Shown here piece after piece: positions 54,228-63,022 of a stretch of 64,000 nt of DNA. Position 1 is the first letter of the stretch; the number at the start of each line of letters is the position of its first letter. Below the pieces are notes generated by a model. The model saw only the letters and a list, made by a program, of their open reading frames with translations. It was not told the DNA's origin and made no database searches. The stretch is from Catalinimonas sp038039535 (lineage in GTDB: Bacteria > Bacteroidota > Bacteroidia > Cytophagales > Cyclobacteriaceae). The stretch is taken from assembly GCF_038039535.1 (NCBI RefSeq), contig NZ_JBBPHP010000002.1, positions 310,001 to 374,000 on the forward strand, given 5' to 3'. A program made the translations under genes and the position numbers.

Positions 54228-55982
54228 ATGCGTAAGAAATCCGTGATTATTGGAAGCATTGCCATCGGGCTGCTACTGACATTAGTAATTGGTGTACAGC
54301 TATTTGTATTCTTCTGGATAAAGCCAGTACTCAATGCAGTTTTTAAAGAATCAGTAAGCTATTATTCTTCAGGCTTGTATGAGGTATCCTATACCAATAT
54401 GGATATTCATCCTTTTCAACAGACAGTTACATTCAAAGACTTTAAGCTCAATTTTGATAGTGCACGCGTAGCAAATGAGGATAGTCTGCAAAACAGAAAA
54501 TGGGTGTCTGCCAATGTAGGTGACTTTGAACTGGGGCTGGGCAATTTTTGGCGGATGATTCCTCAAAGGTATTTACTGGTTGAAGAACTTAGTATCAAAG
54601 CCCCTCGCCTTATCATCTACGACTATTCTTTAGGCAAAAGAAAAAAGAAAGATTCTGTGGGTTTGGATAAAATCCAACAGTTTGACGCGCATGCGCTCAT
54701 TAAAGAATATTTTGATTCATTAGATGTTCAAAAATTAAATATTGATGGGGCTAATCTACAATGGGTAAATAAAAAAAATGAACAACTGCCTTTCAGCCTG
54801 GGAGATATCCATGCTAATATTCTTGAATTGCATGTAGACTCCAGCACGGTGAATCGTAACTATGGCTACCCATATGCCAAAGAGTTTGTCCTTAAAGTTG
54901 AAAATTCCTCATTTACCACGTCCGACAGTTTATACACATTTAAGCTCGGCCTGCTGCAGGCTGACCCGGTAGCGGAACAACTCATTGTTGAAAACTTTTC
55001 TGTAGAACCTCAAAAATCTCTGTACCAGTTTGCCCGTGATGTCGGACATCAGGCAGACCGGATTAACTTAAATGTTGCCAGGCTGGACATGGAGCAGATA
55101 GACCTGCATTATCTGGTTAGTGACCTTGCATTTTTGGTAGGAAAAATCACGATTGAAGATGCCGAATTATCAGTCTTCAAAGACAAGCGGTTGCCTGAAG
55201 CTCCTCAGGAAACCAAACCTATGGTGCAGGAAGCAATATTAAATATACCTATTCCCTTCAGGCTGGATACCCTACAGTTGAAGAGAGGAAATATCAAATA
55301 CCAGGAGCAGGTTGAAGATGCCCAGGAACCAGGTGCCATTACTTTTGAGGAGCTTTATATGAGTGCTTATGGTATTACCAACTTAGACAGTCTTCAGGAG
55401 CAAGCTATGGAAGTTGATATTCAAACCAGGTTCATGGGTAAAAGTACCATGGATATTCATTTTAACTTTCCTCTTAACAGTCCGAACTATCAACATTATA
55501 TTCAGGCAGAGATGTATGAGTTGCCACTTGAAAGTATGAACGTAATGCTGGAAAAAACAGCCTTTGCCCGGGTTGAAAGCGGCTATGCTTATGCTGTGAA
55601 ATTCAATATTAGTGCAAATGACAAAGTTTCAAAGGGAGATATGCATTTCGCCTATAAGGATTTGAAGATAGAACTTATCAATAAGGACGATCCTAATGAT
55701 CCAAGGCTCAAAGAAGTAGTAGGTTCTATTCTTGCCAATGCATTTGTTGTCAAAACAGATAACCCTTCCAGCAATTCGCAGCCCTTACGCATAGGGGAGA
55801 TCAGTTTTGAGCGTAATCCTAACAAATCAGTTTTCTCTTACTGGTGGAAGTCATTGCTCAGTGGTATGAAAGGAAGTATGGGGCTGGGTAATGAAATCCC
55901 AGGAACAAATCCTGAAGCAAAAAATGAAGATGAGAAAAAAGGATTTTTCAAAAGACTGTTCAAAAAAGACAAATCTGAATAA
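54228..55982 (+). CDS. AsmA/DUF748-like membrane-anchored protein
   Basis: A 584-residue protein with one N-terminal membrane helix (VIIGSIAIGLLLTLVIGVQLFVFFW) and a long periplasmic beta-rich chain. The pattern VSYTNMDIHPFQQTVTFKDFKLNFD, followed by repeated SIKAPRLIIYDYS and FRLDTLQLKRGNIKYQEQ segments, resembles AsmA/DUF748 proteins that bridge the envelope and move lipids. The C-terminus is charged and Lys-rich (FFKRLFKKDKSE). Assignment is by resemblance and could be wrong. It is divergent from the metal-efflux operon. Confidence 0.6.
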   Translation: MRKKSVIIGSIAIGLLLTLVIGVQLFVFFWIKPVLNAVFKESVSYYSSGLYEVSYTNMDIHPFQQTVTFKDFKLNFDSARVANEDSLQNRKWVSANVGDFELGLGNFWRMIPQRYLLVEELSIKAPRLIIYDYSLGKRKKKDSVGLDKIQQFDAHALIKEYFDSLDVQKLNIDGANLQWVNKKNEQLPFSLGDIHANILELHVDSSTVNRNYGYPYAKEFVLKVENSSFTTSDSLYTFKLGLLQADPVAEQLIVENFSVEPQKSLYQFARDVGHQADRINLNVARLDMEQIDLHYLVSDLAFLVGKITIEDAELSVFKDKRLPEAPQETKPMVQEAILNIPIPFRLDTLQLKRGNIKYQEQVEDAQEPGAITFEELYMSAYGITNLDSLQEQAMEVDIQTRFMGKSTMDIHFNFPLNSPNYQHYIQAEMYELPLESMNVMLEKTAFARVESGYAYAVKFNISANDKVSKGDMHFAYKDLKIELINKDDPNDPRLKEVVGSILANAFVVKTDNPSSNSQPLRIGEISFERNPNKSVFSYWWKSLLSGMKGSMGLGNEIPGTNPEAKNEDEKKGFFKRLFKKDKSE

Positions 55983-56091
55983 TAAAACTTGATTTAGATA
56001 ATCAACCGCAGGCTAATCTTAGGCTTGTCCAATCATACCACACGAAAATCTTATGAATATTGCAATTGGTATAATAATATGTAGCTTATCC

Positions 56092-56120
56092 TTGTGATTT
56101 ATACAATTTCCTTATTTTTG
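56092..56120 (+). promoter_or_regulatory. promoter for the microprotein-symporter transcript
   Basis: TTG (56092-56094), 18 bases, then TATTTTTG (56113-56120), a full TAnnTTTG match. Initiation near 56126 would give a leader of roughly 10-20 bases before the small ORF at 56137, so the small ORF is likely the first gene. Confidence 0.55.
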
Positions 56121-56136
56121 GTGCTATACCCAAAAA

Positions 56137-56280
56137 ATGATGGAAATGAACAAAGTATCTCAAGATCAACTTGATGGCCCTCCTTTTTTTAAACGCTGGT
56201 CCGGCATGTATTGGCTGGTAATTGGCAACTTAGTTTTTCTCATCATTTTATTTTATCTCCTCACCGCCTATTATTCATGA
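56137..56280 (+). CDS. 47-residue single-pass membrane microprotein coupled to the symporter
   Basis: A short frame starting at the ATG at 56137 (56140 and 56146 are alternatives) with a charged N-terminal part (NKVSQDQLDGPPFFKRWSG) and a membrane helix (MYWLVIGNLVFLIILFYL) ending in TAYYS. Its TGA overlaps the symporter ATG as ATGA at 56277-56280, which signals coupled translation. Placement and form match small subunits of other sodium symporters, such as YhdT for PanF or the YjcH-type partner of ActP, but the sequence is shorter and not one I recognise. A good promoter sits just ahead. Confidence 0.7.
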   Translation: MMEMNKVSQDQLDGPPFFKRWSGMYWLVIGNLVFLIILFYLLTAYYS

Positions 56281-57977
56281 GCACCATAGACTGGATTATT
56301 CTTTTCGGTACACTTTTGTTTATCGTAGGCTATGGTGTTTACAAAACTCAGGGGAGCAAAGATATGGAGGGTTACCTGAAAGGTGGAAACAGCATGAAGT
56401 GGTGGACAGTTGGTCTTTCAGTCATGGCCACCCAGGCGAGTGCGATCACTTTCCTTTCTACTCCAGGTCAGGCTTTTGAAGATGGTATGCGCTTTATCCA
56501 GTTTTATTTTGGCCTGCCCATCGCCATGATCATCATCTCAGTCACGTTTATTCCTATTTATTACAGGCTGAAGGTGTATACCGCTTACGAATATCTGGAA
56601 AGCCGTTTTGACCTCAAAACCCGTACGTTGGCAGCCATCCTCTTTCTAATACAGCGGGGCCTGGCTGCGGGGATTACCATTTATGCGCCTGCTATCATCT
56701 TGTCCACTATACTGAACTGGAACCTTAACCTTACTATCATCATCATTGGTACTCTGGTGATTATATATACTGTAAGCGGTGGAACAAAAGCGGTGAGCCA
56801 GACCCAGAAACAACAGATGGCTGTGATGATGGGAGGGATGATCATTGCTGCTTTTGTGATTATTAATTTGCTGCCAGAAGATGTCTCTTTTGGCAACGCT
56901 ATGGATGTAGCAGGAAATATGGGACGCTTTAATGTGATTACTTTTGACCTTGATTTCTCCGACCGATATAATGTATGGTCGGGGCTCACCGGAGGTATGT
57001 TTCTGGCGCTTTCTTACTTTGGCACGGACCAGTCGCAGGTACAGCGATACCTTTCCAGTAAGTCAGTAGCGCAAAGCCGATTAGGATTATTAATGAATGG
57101 CCTTTTGAAAGTACCCATGCAGTTTTTAATCCTGTTTGTAGGGGTTTTAGTTTTTGTCTTCTACCAGTTTTACCAGCCCCCGGTATTCTTCAACGAAGCA
57201 GTTACCCAGCAGGTAGTGCAGGGTGAGTATGCTGATGACTGGCAGGCCCTGGAAGAAAAACATAGTGCCACATTTGAGCAAAAGCGAGAAGAAATCAACG
57301 GATTTCTACAGGCTTCGGAAGCGGGTGACGAAGCAGGCATGAATTCCAGGAAGGAAGCAGTAGATCAGCTCAGTGAAGAACAGGCTGAGATACAGAATGA
57401 AGTAAGACAACTGGTAAACCTGGCTATCCCTCTAGCTGAAACCAAAGATACTGACTATGTATTTATCAGTTTTATCATGAATCATTTTCCTACAGGATTG
57501 ATTGGATTATTGCTGGCGGTTATCTTTTCAGCTGCAATGTCTTCTACCGCTTCCGAGCTCAATGCGTTGGGCTCAACCAGTGTAGTGGATTTGTACAAAA
57601 GGTCTTTTAAAAAGGAAGGCTCTCCGCGACATTACCTCAACGCTTCCCGTCTTTTTACGTTGGCCTGGGGAATCCTTGCCATTATTTTTGCGACGTTTGC
57701 CTCTCTGGCAGACAACCTGATTGAGTTTGTCAATATTATTGGTTCTATCTTTTATGGTACAATTCTCGGAATATTTTTGGTAGCTTTTTATATCAAGTTT
57801 ATCAAATCTAATGCAGTGTTTATTGCTGCCTGCATTGCGGAGGCTACTGTACTTTATCTCTTCTTCACTACAGAGATTGGCTTCCTCTGGTTTAATGTCA
57901 TTGGCTGTGTGCTGGTAGTATCAATTGCACTACTCCTACAATCGGTAATGGGTAAATCTAAACGTGTTTCGGATTAG
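56277..57977 (+). CDS. sodium:solute symporter (SSS family)
   Basis: A 566-residue inner-membrane transporter with about 13 membrane helices. Family marks are IVGYGVYKTQGSKDMEGYLKGGNSMKWW, then SVMATQASAITFLSTPGQAF, GTLVIIYTVSGGTKAVSQTQKQQ and FSAAMSSTASELNALGSTSVVDLY (read in pieces). A charged helical insert lies at about residues 310-385 (EEKHSATFEQKREEINGFL). The substrate is not evident; sugars, iodide-type anions and vitamins are all possible. I use the ATG at 56277, which overlaps the microprotein stop; a longer frame from 56211 lacks family support. Confidence 0.9.
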   Translation: MSTIDWIILFGTLLFIVGYGVYKTQGSKDMEGYLKGGNSMKWWTVGLSVMATQASAITFLSTPGQAFEDGMRFIQFYFGLPIAMIIISVTFIPIYYRLKVYTAYEYLESRFDLKTRTLAAILFLIQRGLAAGITIYAPAIILSTILNWNLNLTIIIIGTLVIIYTVSGGTKAVSQTQKQQMAVMMGGMIIAAFVIINLLPEDVSFGNAMDVAGNMGRFNVITFDLDFSDRYNVWSGLTGGMFLALSYFGTDQSQVQRYLSSKSVAQSRLGLLMNGLLKVPMQFLILFVGVLVFVFYQFYQPPVFFNEAVTQQVVQGEYADDWQALEEKHSATFEQKREEINGFLQASEAGDEAGMNSRKEAVDQLSEEQAEIQNEVRQLVNLAIPLAETKDTDYVFISFIMNHFPTGLIGLLLAVIFSAAMSSTASELNALGSTSVVDLYKRSFKKEGSPRHYLNASRLFTLAWGILAIIFATFASLADNLIEFVNIIGSIFYGTILGIFLVAFYIKFIKSNAVFIAACIAEATVLYLFFTTEIGFLWFNVIGCVLVVSIALLLQSVMGKSKRVSD

Positions 57978-58948
57978 AAGATGAGAAAGGATATGATGGT
58001 TTCTGACAAGCCAAAGACGAACAACACAAAGCCATAGACATTACTCAAAATAAACAGCTTAAAGATAGTTTTGAGCCAGCCTTGCCTGTACACTTTCTTC
58101 AAAGAGAGCAATACGTAGATATGGATCATAAATTGAAGAAGCACTATTATCCACAAGGTAAGCAGATCATCAAAGTTTATCAATAAGTGAGTAAGCAGGG
58201 TGAAGGTAAACAACAAAAATGCAAAAGCATGCAAATGAATTCCGTGAATCAGATGATTGACATACAAATGCTTTTGCCGGATATAGAGAAGCTTGAGGAG
58301 GAGAGCAAAAAGGGGTAAGAGCAGAAACATCATGATAGGCATATTTTGCACTACATAAACGGCAAATACATCAAAATCTTTACGGGCAACTTTTCTCAAC
58401 TGACTGAAAGCAAGAGGGCCGAGCCATGAATCCGGATTGATATTGATTTCTGTTATGGTTTGCATAGAGTCCAGCGCCTGCTGGTCGTTAAGGGTTTCAT
58501 CTTCAAGTACATTCCTAAAAATTTCCCAATTGCTGATGAATTTAGATTCTATCTCAGTAGGAATGGAATCTCCTTGTACTGCAGTCCCTAAGTCTTGATT
58601 TCCATTTTCAACAGAGATATCCGAGAAAGAATTTTGTACCAAAAGGGTACTAAGAAAGAAGAAAACCACACTAATAATCAGGTACAGCCGTAAAGGATTC
58701 ACATAACTTGCCCGCTTGCCTTCATTGAAACGCAAGGTAAGAAAACCAGGCAAGATGATAAATGGCTTAATACTACGGGAAAACTTGGTATCAAATGAAA
58801 AATAATTGATAAAAAACTCTTTTACCAGCATGCCAAATGATACATTCTGATCATTATTTTCCTGTCCGCAGCGAGGGCAGTAATTGTAGATTTCGTTAAG
58901 TGACAGGCCGCAGTTGAGGCAGTCTTTCGTTTTTCTACGGATTCTCAT
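57974..58948 (-). CDS. DUF3667 membrane protein with zinc ribbon
   Basis: A 324-residue protein. Cys10, Cys13, Cys24 and Cys27 form an N-terminal zinc ribbon (DCLNCGLSLNEIYNYCPRCG), followed by the DUF3667 core (FFINYFSFDTKFSRSIKPFIILPGFLTLRFNEGKR, given in part, then YVNPLRLYLIISVVFFFLS). Several membrane helices fill the C-terminal half. The function is unknown. It overlaps the symporter stop by four bases on the opposite strand. Confidence 0.82.
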   Translation of the reverse strand: MRIRRKTKDCLNCGLSLNEIYNYCPRCGQENNDQNVSFGMLVKEFFINYFSFDTKFSRSIKPFIILPGFLTLRFNEGKRASYVNPLRLYLIISVVFFFLSTLLVQNSFSDISVENGNQDLGTAVQGDSIPTEIESKFISNWEIFRNVLEDETLNDQQALDSMQTITEININPDSWLGPLAFSQLRKVARKDFDVFAVYVVQNMPIMMFLLLPLFALLLKLLYIRQKHLYVNHLIHGIHLHAFAFLLFTFTLLTHLLINFDDLLTLWIIVLLQFMIHIYVLLSLKKVYRQGWLKTIFKLFILSNVYGFVLFVFGLSETIISFLIF

Positions 58949-59000
58949 AGTTTAAAACCAGTGGAAGAAGTAAGCTGAGCCACTCTGAAAAATACTGTAA

Positions 59001-59633
59001 TTAATCTTCCAGATCATCAACCTCAATCGTTTCCAGAATATCTGCCAGGTCATCAAAATCTTTATATCCGGGTTTGATTTCATCTCCACCTTTGAGCGCT
59101 ATTCCTTTGATAGGATGATTCTCAATGATTTCCAGCACATTATCCTGGCTCAGACCGAACCCAATCAGAATAGTGTACTTTTCGGTGAGCCCCAGTACTT
59201 TTTCTAAAAGTGCATCATCAGTTTCATTTGCAGAGTTTTCAATCAGGAAGAAGGCTACGTCTTCGGCTGTGCTTTCAAGTATTGAAGTCAGTTGGTCATT
59301 TGCTACGCTACCCAGGTCAATTTTCAGGATGATGGGAATGTCTAATAATTTTAAGGAAGGAATAAATCTGACCTGAGTAAGCTGTAGGTAATCCACTGCT
59401 GGATACTGCTCCAGTATTTCTTTGATTTGCTCAGGTTCACTTTCGTCAAACTCTGCGGCAAAAGCCACACCAGAAACCCATTCGGAGATAGCAGTATATT
59501 TGTCAGGCGCCATAAAGTTTGCGTCTTTAGGCTCAAAGCTAAATCCTAATACATCTACGATCATTCCTGCACAGTAGCGAGCATCGCTCAGATTATTAAT
59601 TCCGCCAATTTTCACGAATGTTTTTAAAGCCAT
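59001..59633 (-). CDS. TrpF-like (beta/alpha)8 barrel lacking catalytic residues
   Basis: A 210-residue protein resembling phosphoribosylanthranilate isomerase. The N-terminal motif reads VKIGGINNLSDARYCAG where TrpF has KICGI: the catalytic Cys position is Gly10. The general-acid Asp region reads FFLIENSANETDD instead of a DxxxGGSG-type loop, and the phosphate site is altered (ALKGGDEIKPGYKDF). It is therefore probably not a working tryptophan enzyme. No other trp gene is nearby. It is divergent from the thioredoxin pair. Another barrel function or a regulatory role is possible. Confidence 0.65.
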   Translation of the reverse strand: MALKTFVKIGGINNLSDARYCAGMIVDVLGFSFEPKDANFMAPDKYTAISEWVSGVAFAAEFDESEPEQIKEILEQYPAVDYLQLTQVRFIPSLKLLDIPIILKIDLGSVANDQLTSILESTAEDVAFFLIENSANETDDALLEKVLGLTEKYTILIGFGLSQDNVLEIIENHPIKGIALKGGDEIKPGYKDFDDLADILETIEVDDLED

Positions 59634-59749
59634 AATAATTTTATTGATTCAAATAAGAAAATTTCTCAAACAATAAACTTTTTTATATCGTTTCTCGTAA
59701 TTAGAAAGCAATTTTTAATTGGAGAAACTTTAAAAACAAATCTAACAGA

Positions 59750-60067
59750 ATGGCTGTAGAACTTATAGAAGATTCAGAATTTCAGGAAAAATTGAAGCAG
59801 CAAGATAAGGTTGTGGTAAAATATTATGCGGATTGGTGTGGAAGCTGCCGTTTATTCAAACCCAAGTACAGACGTTTGTCAGAAGATCAGCGTTTTGATG
59901 GAATAGCTTTCTTGGATGTAAATGCAGAGAAAAATCCTGAAGCCAGAAAAGCAGCAGGCGTTACTAATCTACCCTTTTTCGCAGTTTTCAGAGATGGTGA
60001 ACTTCTGGATTCGGTAGCTTCTAGCAAGGAGGAAGCCGTTGTAGAACTCATTCAAAAGTTAAACTAG
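59750..60067 (+). CDS. thioredoxin-family protein
   Basis: A 105-residue cytosolic thioredoxin. The active site is WCGSC (Trp29, Cys30, Cys33) in YYADWCGSCRLFKPKY, and the cis-proline loop is TNLPFFAVF. It lacks a signal peptide. Disulfide reduction with an unknown partner is expected. It leads a two-gene unit with the following 80-residue protein. Confidence 0.92.
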   Translation: MAVELIEDSEFQEKLKQQDKVVVKYYADWCGSCRLFKPKYRRLSEDQRFDGIAFLDVNAEKNPEARKAAGVTNLPFFAVFRDGELLDSVASSKEEAVVELIQKLN

Positions 60068-60086
60068 AAAAAGAAGATTATAGATT

Positions 60087-60329
60087 ATGAAAATACCTGT
60101 TGTCAAGAAGTTGGTAGAGAATCAATCCATGGAGGACTTAATTACGGCAGAAGAGGCATTAGTAGAAGAGCAGCCGTTACCAATTGAAGTAGAAGGAGAG
60201 GATGATGGAGAGAAATTGACACATATTCTGGCCGCTATCTTTATCCTGGAAAGAATGAAAGACGAAGGCGTTGATTTCAAATCCGCATTAAGAGAATATA
60301 CCCGGAGAGTAAGAGAATCTATCAGCTGA
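60087..60329 (+). CDS. small conserved protein downstream of thioredoxin
   Basis: An 80-residue acidic protein: MKIPVVKKLVENQSMEDLITAEEAL, a run EVEGEDDGEKLTHILAAIFILERM and a C-terminal helix FKSALREYTRRVRESIS (parts shown). It has no Cys, signal or membrane segment. It resembles the small proteins, DUF6952 if I recall the name, that follow thioredoxin in many Bacteroidota. It starts 19 bases after the thioredoxin stop and is followed by a terminator. A role in thioredoxin-linked redox work is inferred from position only. Confidence 0.7.
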   Translation: MKIPVVKKLVENQSMEDLITAEEALVEEQPLPIEVEGEDDGEKLTHILAAIFILERMKDEGVDFKSALREYTRRVRESIS

Positions 60330-60357
60330 TATGCTGGCAGATCATTTCCAATACATG

Positions 60358-60386
60358 TAACGGACTTAAGGTCCGTTATTTTTTTG
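60358..60386 (+). terminator. terminator of the thioredoxin pair
   Basis: Perfect 8-bp stem TAACGGAC (60358-60365) and GTCCGTTA (60371-60378), 5-base loop, then a run of seven T. Confidence 0.88.
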
Positions 60387-60480
60387 TCTTTTTATCACAT
60401 TGGAGGGCATTCCCTAAAATATTTGCTGGAATGTCAGGTTACTACTGTAAATTGGCAGAAGACACTAATTCATTATTACT

Positions 60481-61209
60481 TTGCGAATTTCTATCATTAT
60501 TGCTCTGATTTCACTAGCTCTAGTAAGCTTATGGGCATGTGAAAGTGAGACTATTCCTCCTCAGAGCAGTCGTTTAGGCATTGATTATTTTCCTTTGGAA
60601 GTAGGCAGGTATTCAATATACAACGTGCAAGACATACAATATACCCTGGTAGATGAGCCTGATACCCAGCAATATCAGCTTAAGGAAGTTGTAGCTGATT
60701 CTTTTCCCGGGCAGGGAGGCGAAATTGTGTATCGCCTGGAGCGCTTTACCAGGGATATGGAGTCTGACACATGGGCGCTAGATTCTGTATGGACAGCCAG
60801 AAAAAGTACCCAGAGAATTGTGGTGGTAGAAAATAATCTTCCGCTTATCAAACTGGTTTTTCCGGTAAGCTTTGGCCAGCGTTGGGATGCTAATGCATTA
60901 AATAGCCGGGAAGAAACCAGATACGAACTAAGAAACACCAGTCAGGCGTTAATAGATGAGATAGATAGTCCGTTGGATAGTTTGATGTTGGAGGATATGC
61001 TTACCGTAATACAGGCTCAAAGCCAGGATACCATCATCAACAGAGTGGAAGCATCTGAGACATATGCTGAAAAGCTGGGGCTTTTGTATAAAAAATCTCT
61101 TAGATTGAATTACTGTGCCAGTGAACCGGAATGTGTAGGGTTGGGGATACTGGAATCAGGACGTATCTATCGCCAAACATTAATCGCTTACGGTCATGAA
61201 AACAACTAG
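60481..61209 (+). CDS. hypothetical lipoprotein
   Basis: A 242-residue lipoprotein (ISLALVSLWAC, Cys ~20). It begins with TTG, as no ATG precedes the signal peptide. The mature part has the strand-rich YFPLEVGRYSIYNVQDIQY and YRLERFTRDM and a late Cys pair (YCASEPECVG) that may form a disulfide. I recognise no named family. Its 3' end comes before the subtilase start by 46 bases, in the same direction. Confidence 0.65.
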   Translation: MRISIIIALISLALVSLWACESETIPPQSSRLGIDYFPLEVGRYSIYNVQDIQYTLVDEPDTQQYQLKEVVADSFPGQGGEIVYRLERFTRDMESDTWALDSVWTARKSTQRIVVVENNLPLIKLVFPVSFGQRWDANALNSREETRYELRNTSQALIDEIDSPLDSLMLEDMLTVIQAQSQDTIINRVEASETYAEKLGLLYKKSLRLNYCASEPECVGLGILESGRIYRQTLIAYGHENN

Positions 61210-61255
61210 GCAGGGTGCTTGTAAATCCATACTGAAGTGCTGTAGAGTATTAGAT

Positions 61256-62896
61256 ATGCCCAAATATTTTATACTATTTTTCATTCTTTTCCTTGGTGGA
61301 AATTGGGCGTTTGCCCAGGAAAGTCAATATGTGGTTTTCTTCACAGATAAGGATACCCTTGCCTACGACCTGGATCGTCCGGAAGATTTTCTCTCTCCCC
61401 GGGCCATTGAAAGACGTAATAGACAGGACATAGCAGTTACTTATTCTGATTTTCCGGTACGTGAAGATTATCTGACACAACTCAAGGAAATGGGCGCTGA
61501 AGTTTATTACAAAACCCGTTGGTTCAACGGTGCTCTCATTGAAGTTACCCCCGAAGAGTTAGAAACCATCACTTCACAGAGTTTTATCATTGCCGCTGAG
61601 TTGGTGAAGCCAAGAGGGAGAGGAGAACGCAGAAAGTCAGGCTCCTCTTTTGGTAAATCCAAACAGGTAAAAGCGCATAAAGAACCCTTGGAGCAATTGC
61701 TTAATATGGAGCAGAATGATATGCTCGGCATAGATGAAATGCACGAGGACGGTTATAATGGTAGTGGCTTATTAGTTGCTGTGTTTGATGGCGGCTTCAG
61801 AGGTGTTGATACCGTGTCATACTTTCAGCACATTTACGAAGATGGACGTATGCTTCCCGGTTATGATTTTGTAGGTAATAGTTCCGATGTATATCAGTAT
61901 GGCCAGCATGGTACCGAAGCACTTTCCTGCATCGGTGCATACATACCGGGAGTACTGGAAGCAGGGGCTTACGGTGCCGACTTCATGTTGTGTGTAACAG
62001 AAGAAGTAAGTTCCGAATATCGCATTGAAGAATACAACTGGCTGTTTGCTGCCGAATACGCGGACAGTACAGGAGCAGATGTCATCAGCACATCACTGGG
62101 CTATACCACATTCAATGATTCCGATATGGATTACAGCTACGAAGACCTGGATGGCCAGACTGCGGTGATTACCAGGGCAGTGGATGCGGCTACTGAAAAG
62201 GGTATTGTGTGTGTGGTAAGTGCAGGCAACGAAGGATCGGGCAGTTGGCGCTATGTGTCACCACCCGCAGATGCCCAGAATATACTGGCAGTAGGTGCTG
62301 TAAGTCGTTCTCGTGATAAAGTGTCATTCAGTTCCTATGGCCCATCAGTGGATGGAAGAGTGAAGCCTGATGTTTCTGCATTAGGCTTACAGACTGTAGT
62401 GGTGGATGCTTCGGGTAATGTGGTAACTTCAAACGGAACTTCCTTTGCTGCACCGCTGATCGCTGGTTTTGTAGCAGGAGTTTGGCAGGCTTTTCCCGAT
62501 GCCACCAATGTTGAGATCATGGAAAAAATTCGTTTTTCCGGAGACATGGCACTTACCCCCAATAATGAAACCGGCTATGGTATTCCCGACTACAATAAGC
62601 TGATGGACAATTACCTTACGCCAATTGAGGATATTCCTCAAAAGCATTATTACAAAGTATACCCCAATCCGGTAGAAGATAGTGATCTGATCATTGAGCC
62701 CTCCAACGGAAATTTTGAAGGTAAATTACGAATCAATTTATATAGCCCTGAAGGAAGGCTGATGCTTGAGAAAAATGTGGATGAATTCAAACGCAATTCG
62801 CTTACGCTGGAAATGGACGGCCTTTCCCGGGGAATTTACATTATGCATATTTTGTCAGCTTCGGTTTCTGATACACTCAAAATTGTAAAGTTTTAA
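61256..62896 (+). CDS. subtilisin-like (S8) protease with type IX sorting domain
   Basis: A 546-residue exported protease. The ATG at 61256 opens a signal peptide (MPKYFILFFILFLGGNWAFA); an in-frame ATG at 61196 would add 20 residues. Residues ~20-110 look like a propeptide, and the S8 triad is Asp178 (VAVFDGG), His218 (YGQHGTEA) and Ser396 (NGTSFAAPLIAG), with Asn in VVSAGNEGS. The C-terminal ~80 residues are a type IX sorting domain (YKVYPNPVEDS; LYSPEGRLML; LSRGIYIMHI). It is probably secreted to the cell surface or medium through the system that includes PorQ. Confidence 0.9.
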   Translation: MPKYFILFFILFLGGNWAFAQESQYVVFFTDKDTLAYDLDRPEDFLSPRAIERRNRQDIAVTYSDFPVREDYLTQLKEMGAEVYYKTRWFNGALIEVTPEELETITSQSFIIAAELVKPRGRGERRKSGSSFGKSKQVKAHKEPLEQLLNMEQNDMLGIDEMHEDGYNGSGLLVAVFDGGFRGVDTVSYFQHIYEDGRMLPGYDFVGNSSDVYQYGQHGTEALSCIGAYIPGVLEAGAYGADFMLCVTEEVSSEYRIEEYNWLFAAEYADSTGADVISTSLGYTTFNDSDMDYSYEDLDGQTAVITRAVDAATEKGIVCVVSAGNEGSGSWRYVSPPADAQNILAVGAVSRSRDKVSFSSYGPSVDGRVKPDVSALGLQTVVVDASGNVVTSNGTSFAAPLIAGFVAGVWQAFPDATNVEIMEKIRFSGDMALTPNNETGYGIPDYNKLMDNYLTPIEDIPQKHYYKVYPNPVEDSDLIIEPSNGNFEGKLRINLYSPEGRLMLEKNVDEFKRNSLTLEMDGLSRGIYIMHILSASVSDTLKIVKF

Positions 62897-62997
62897 GTAA
62901 ATCATTCAGCTTTCACCAATGGCTGTCGTTTTTAAGTTCGCATATAATCAACTGGAAAAAATAAGCTATATTAATTCTATCTCTGGTTTATCCAACC

Positions 62998-63005
62998 TAG
63001 CTTTG
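62998..63005 (+). promoter_or_regulatory. promoter -7 box for rpe
   Basis: TAGCTTTG is a full match to TAnnTTTG, 17 bases ahead of the rpe ATG. No clear -33 TTG lies at the right distance. Confidence 0.4.
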
Positions 63006-63022
63006 TAGCAAAGCAAATCATC

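Noticed and set aside
56211..56276. N-terminal extension of the symporter
   Set aside because: The 22 added residues lie within the microprotein frame and do not resemble the family's N-terminus.
60468..60485. Promoter-like ATTACTTTG covering the TTG start of the 242-residue lipoprotein
   Set aside because: Spacing between TA and TTTG is wrong, and a later start would remove the signal peptide.
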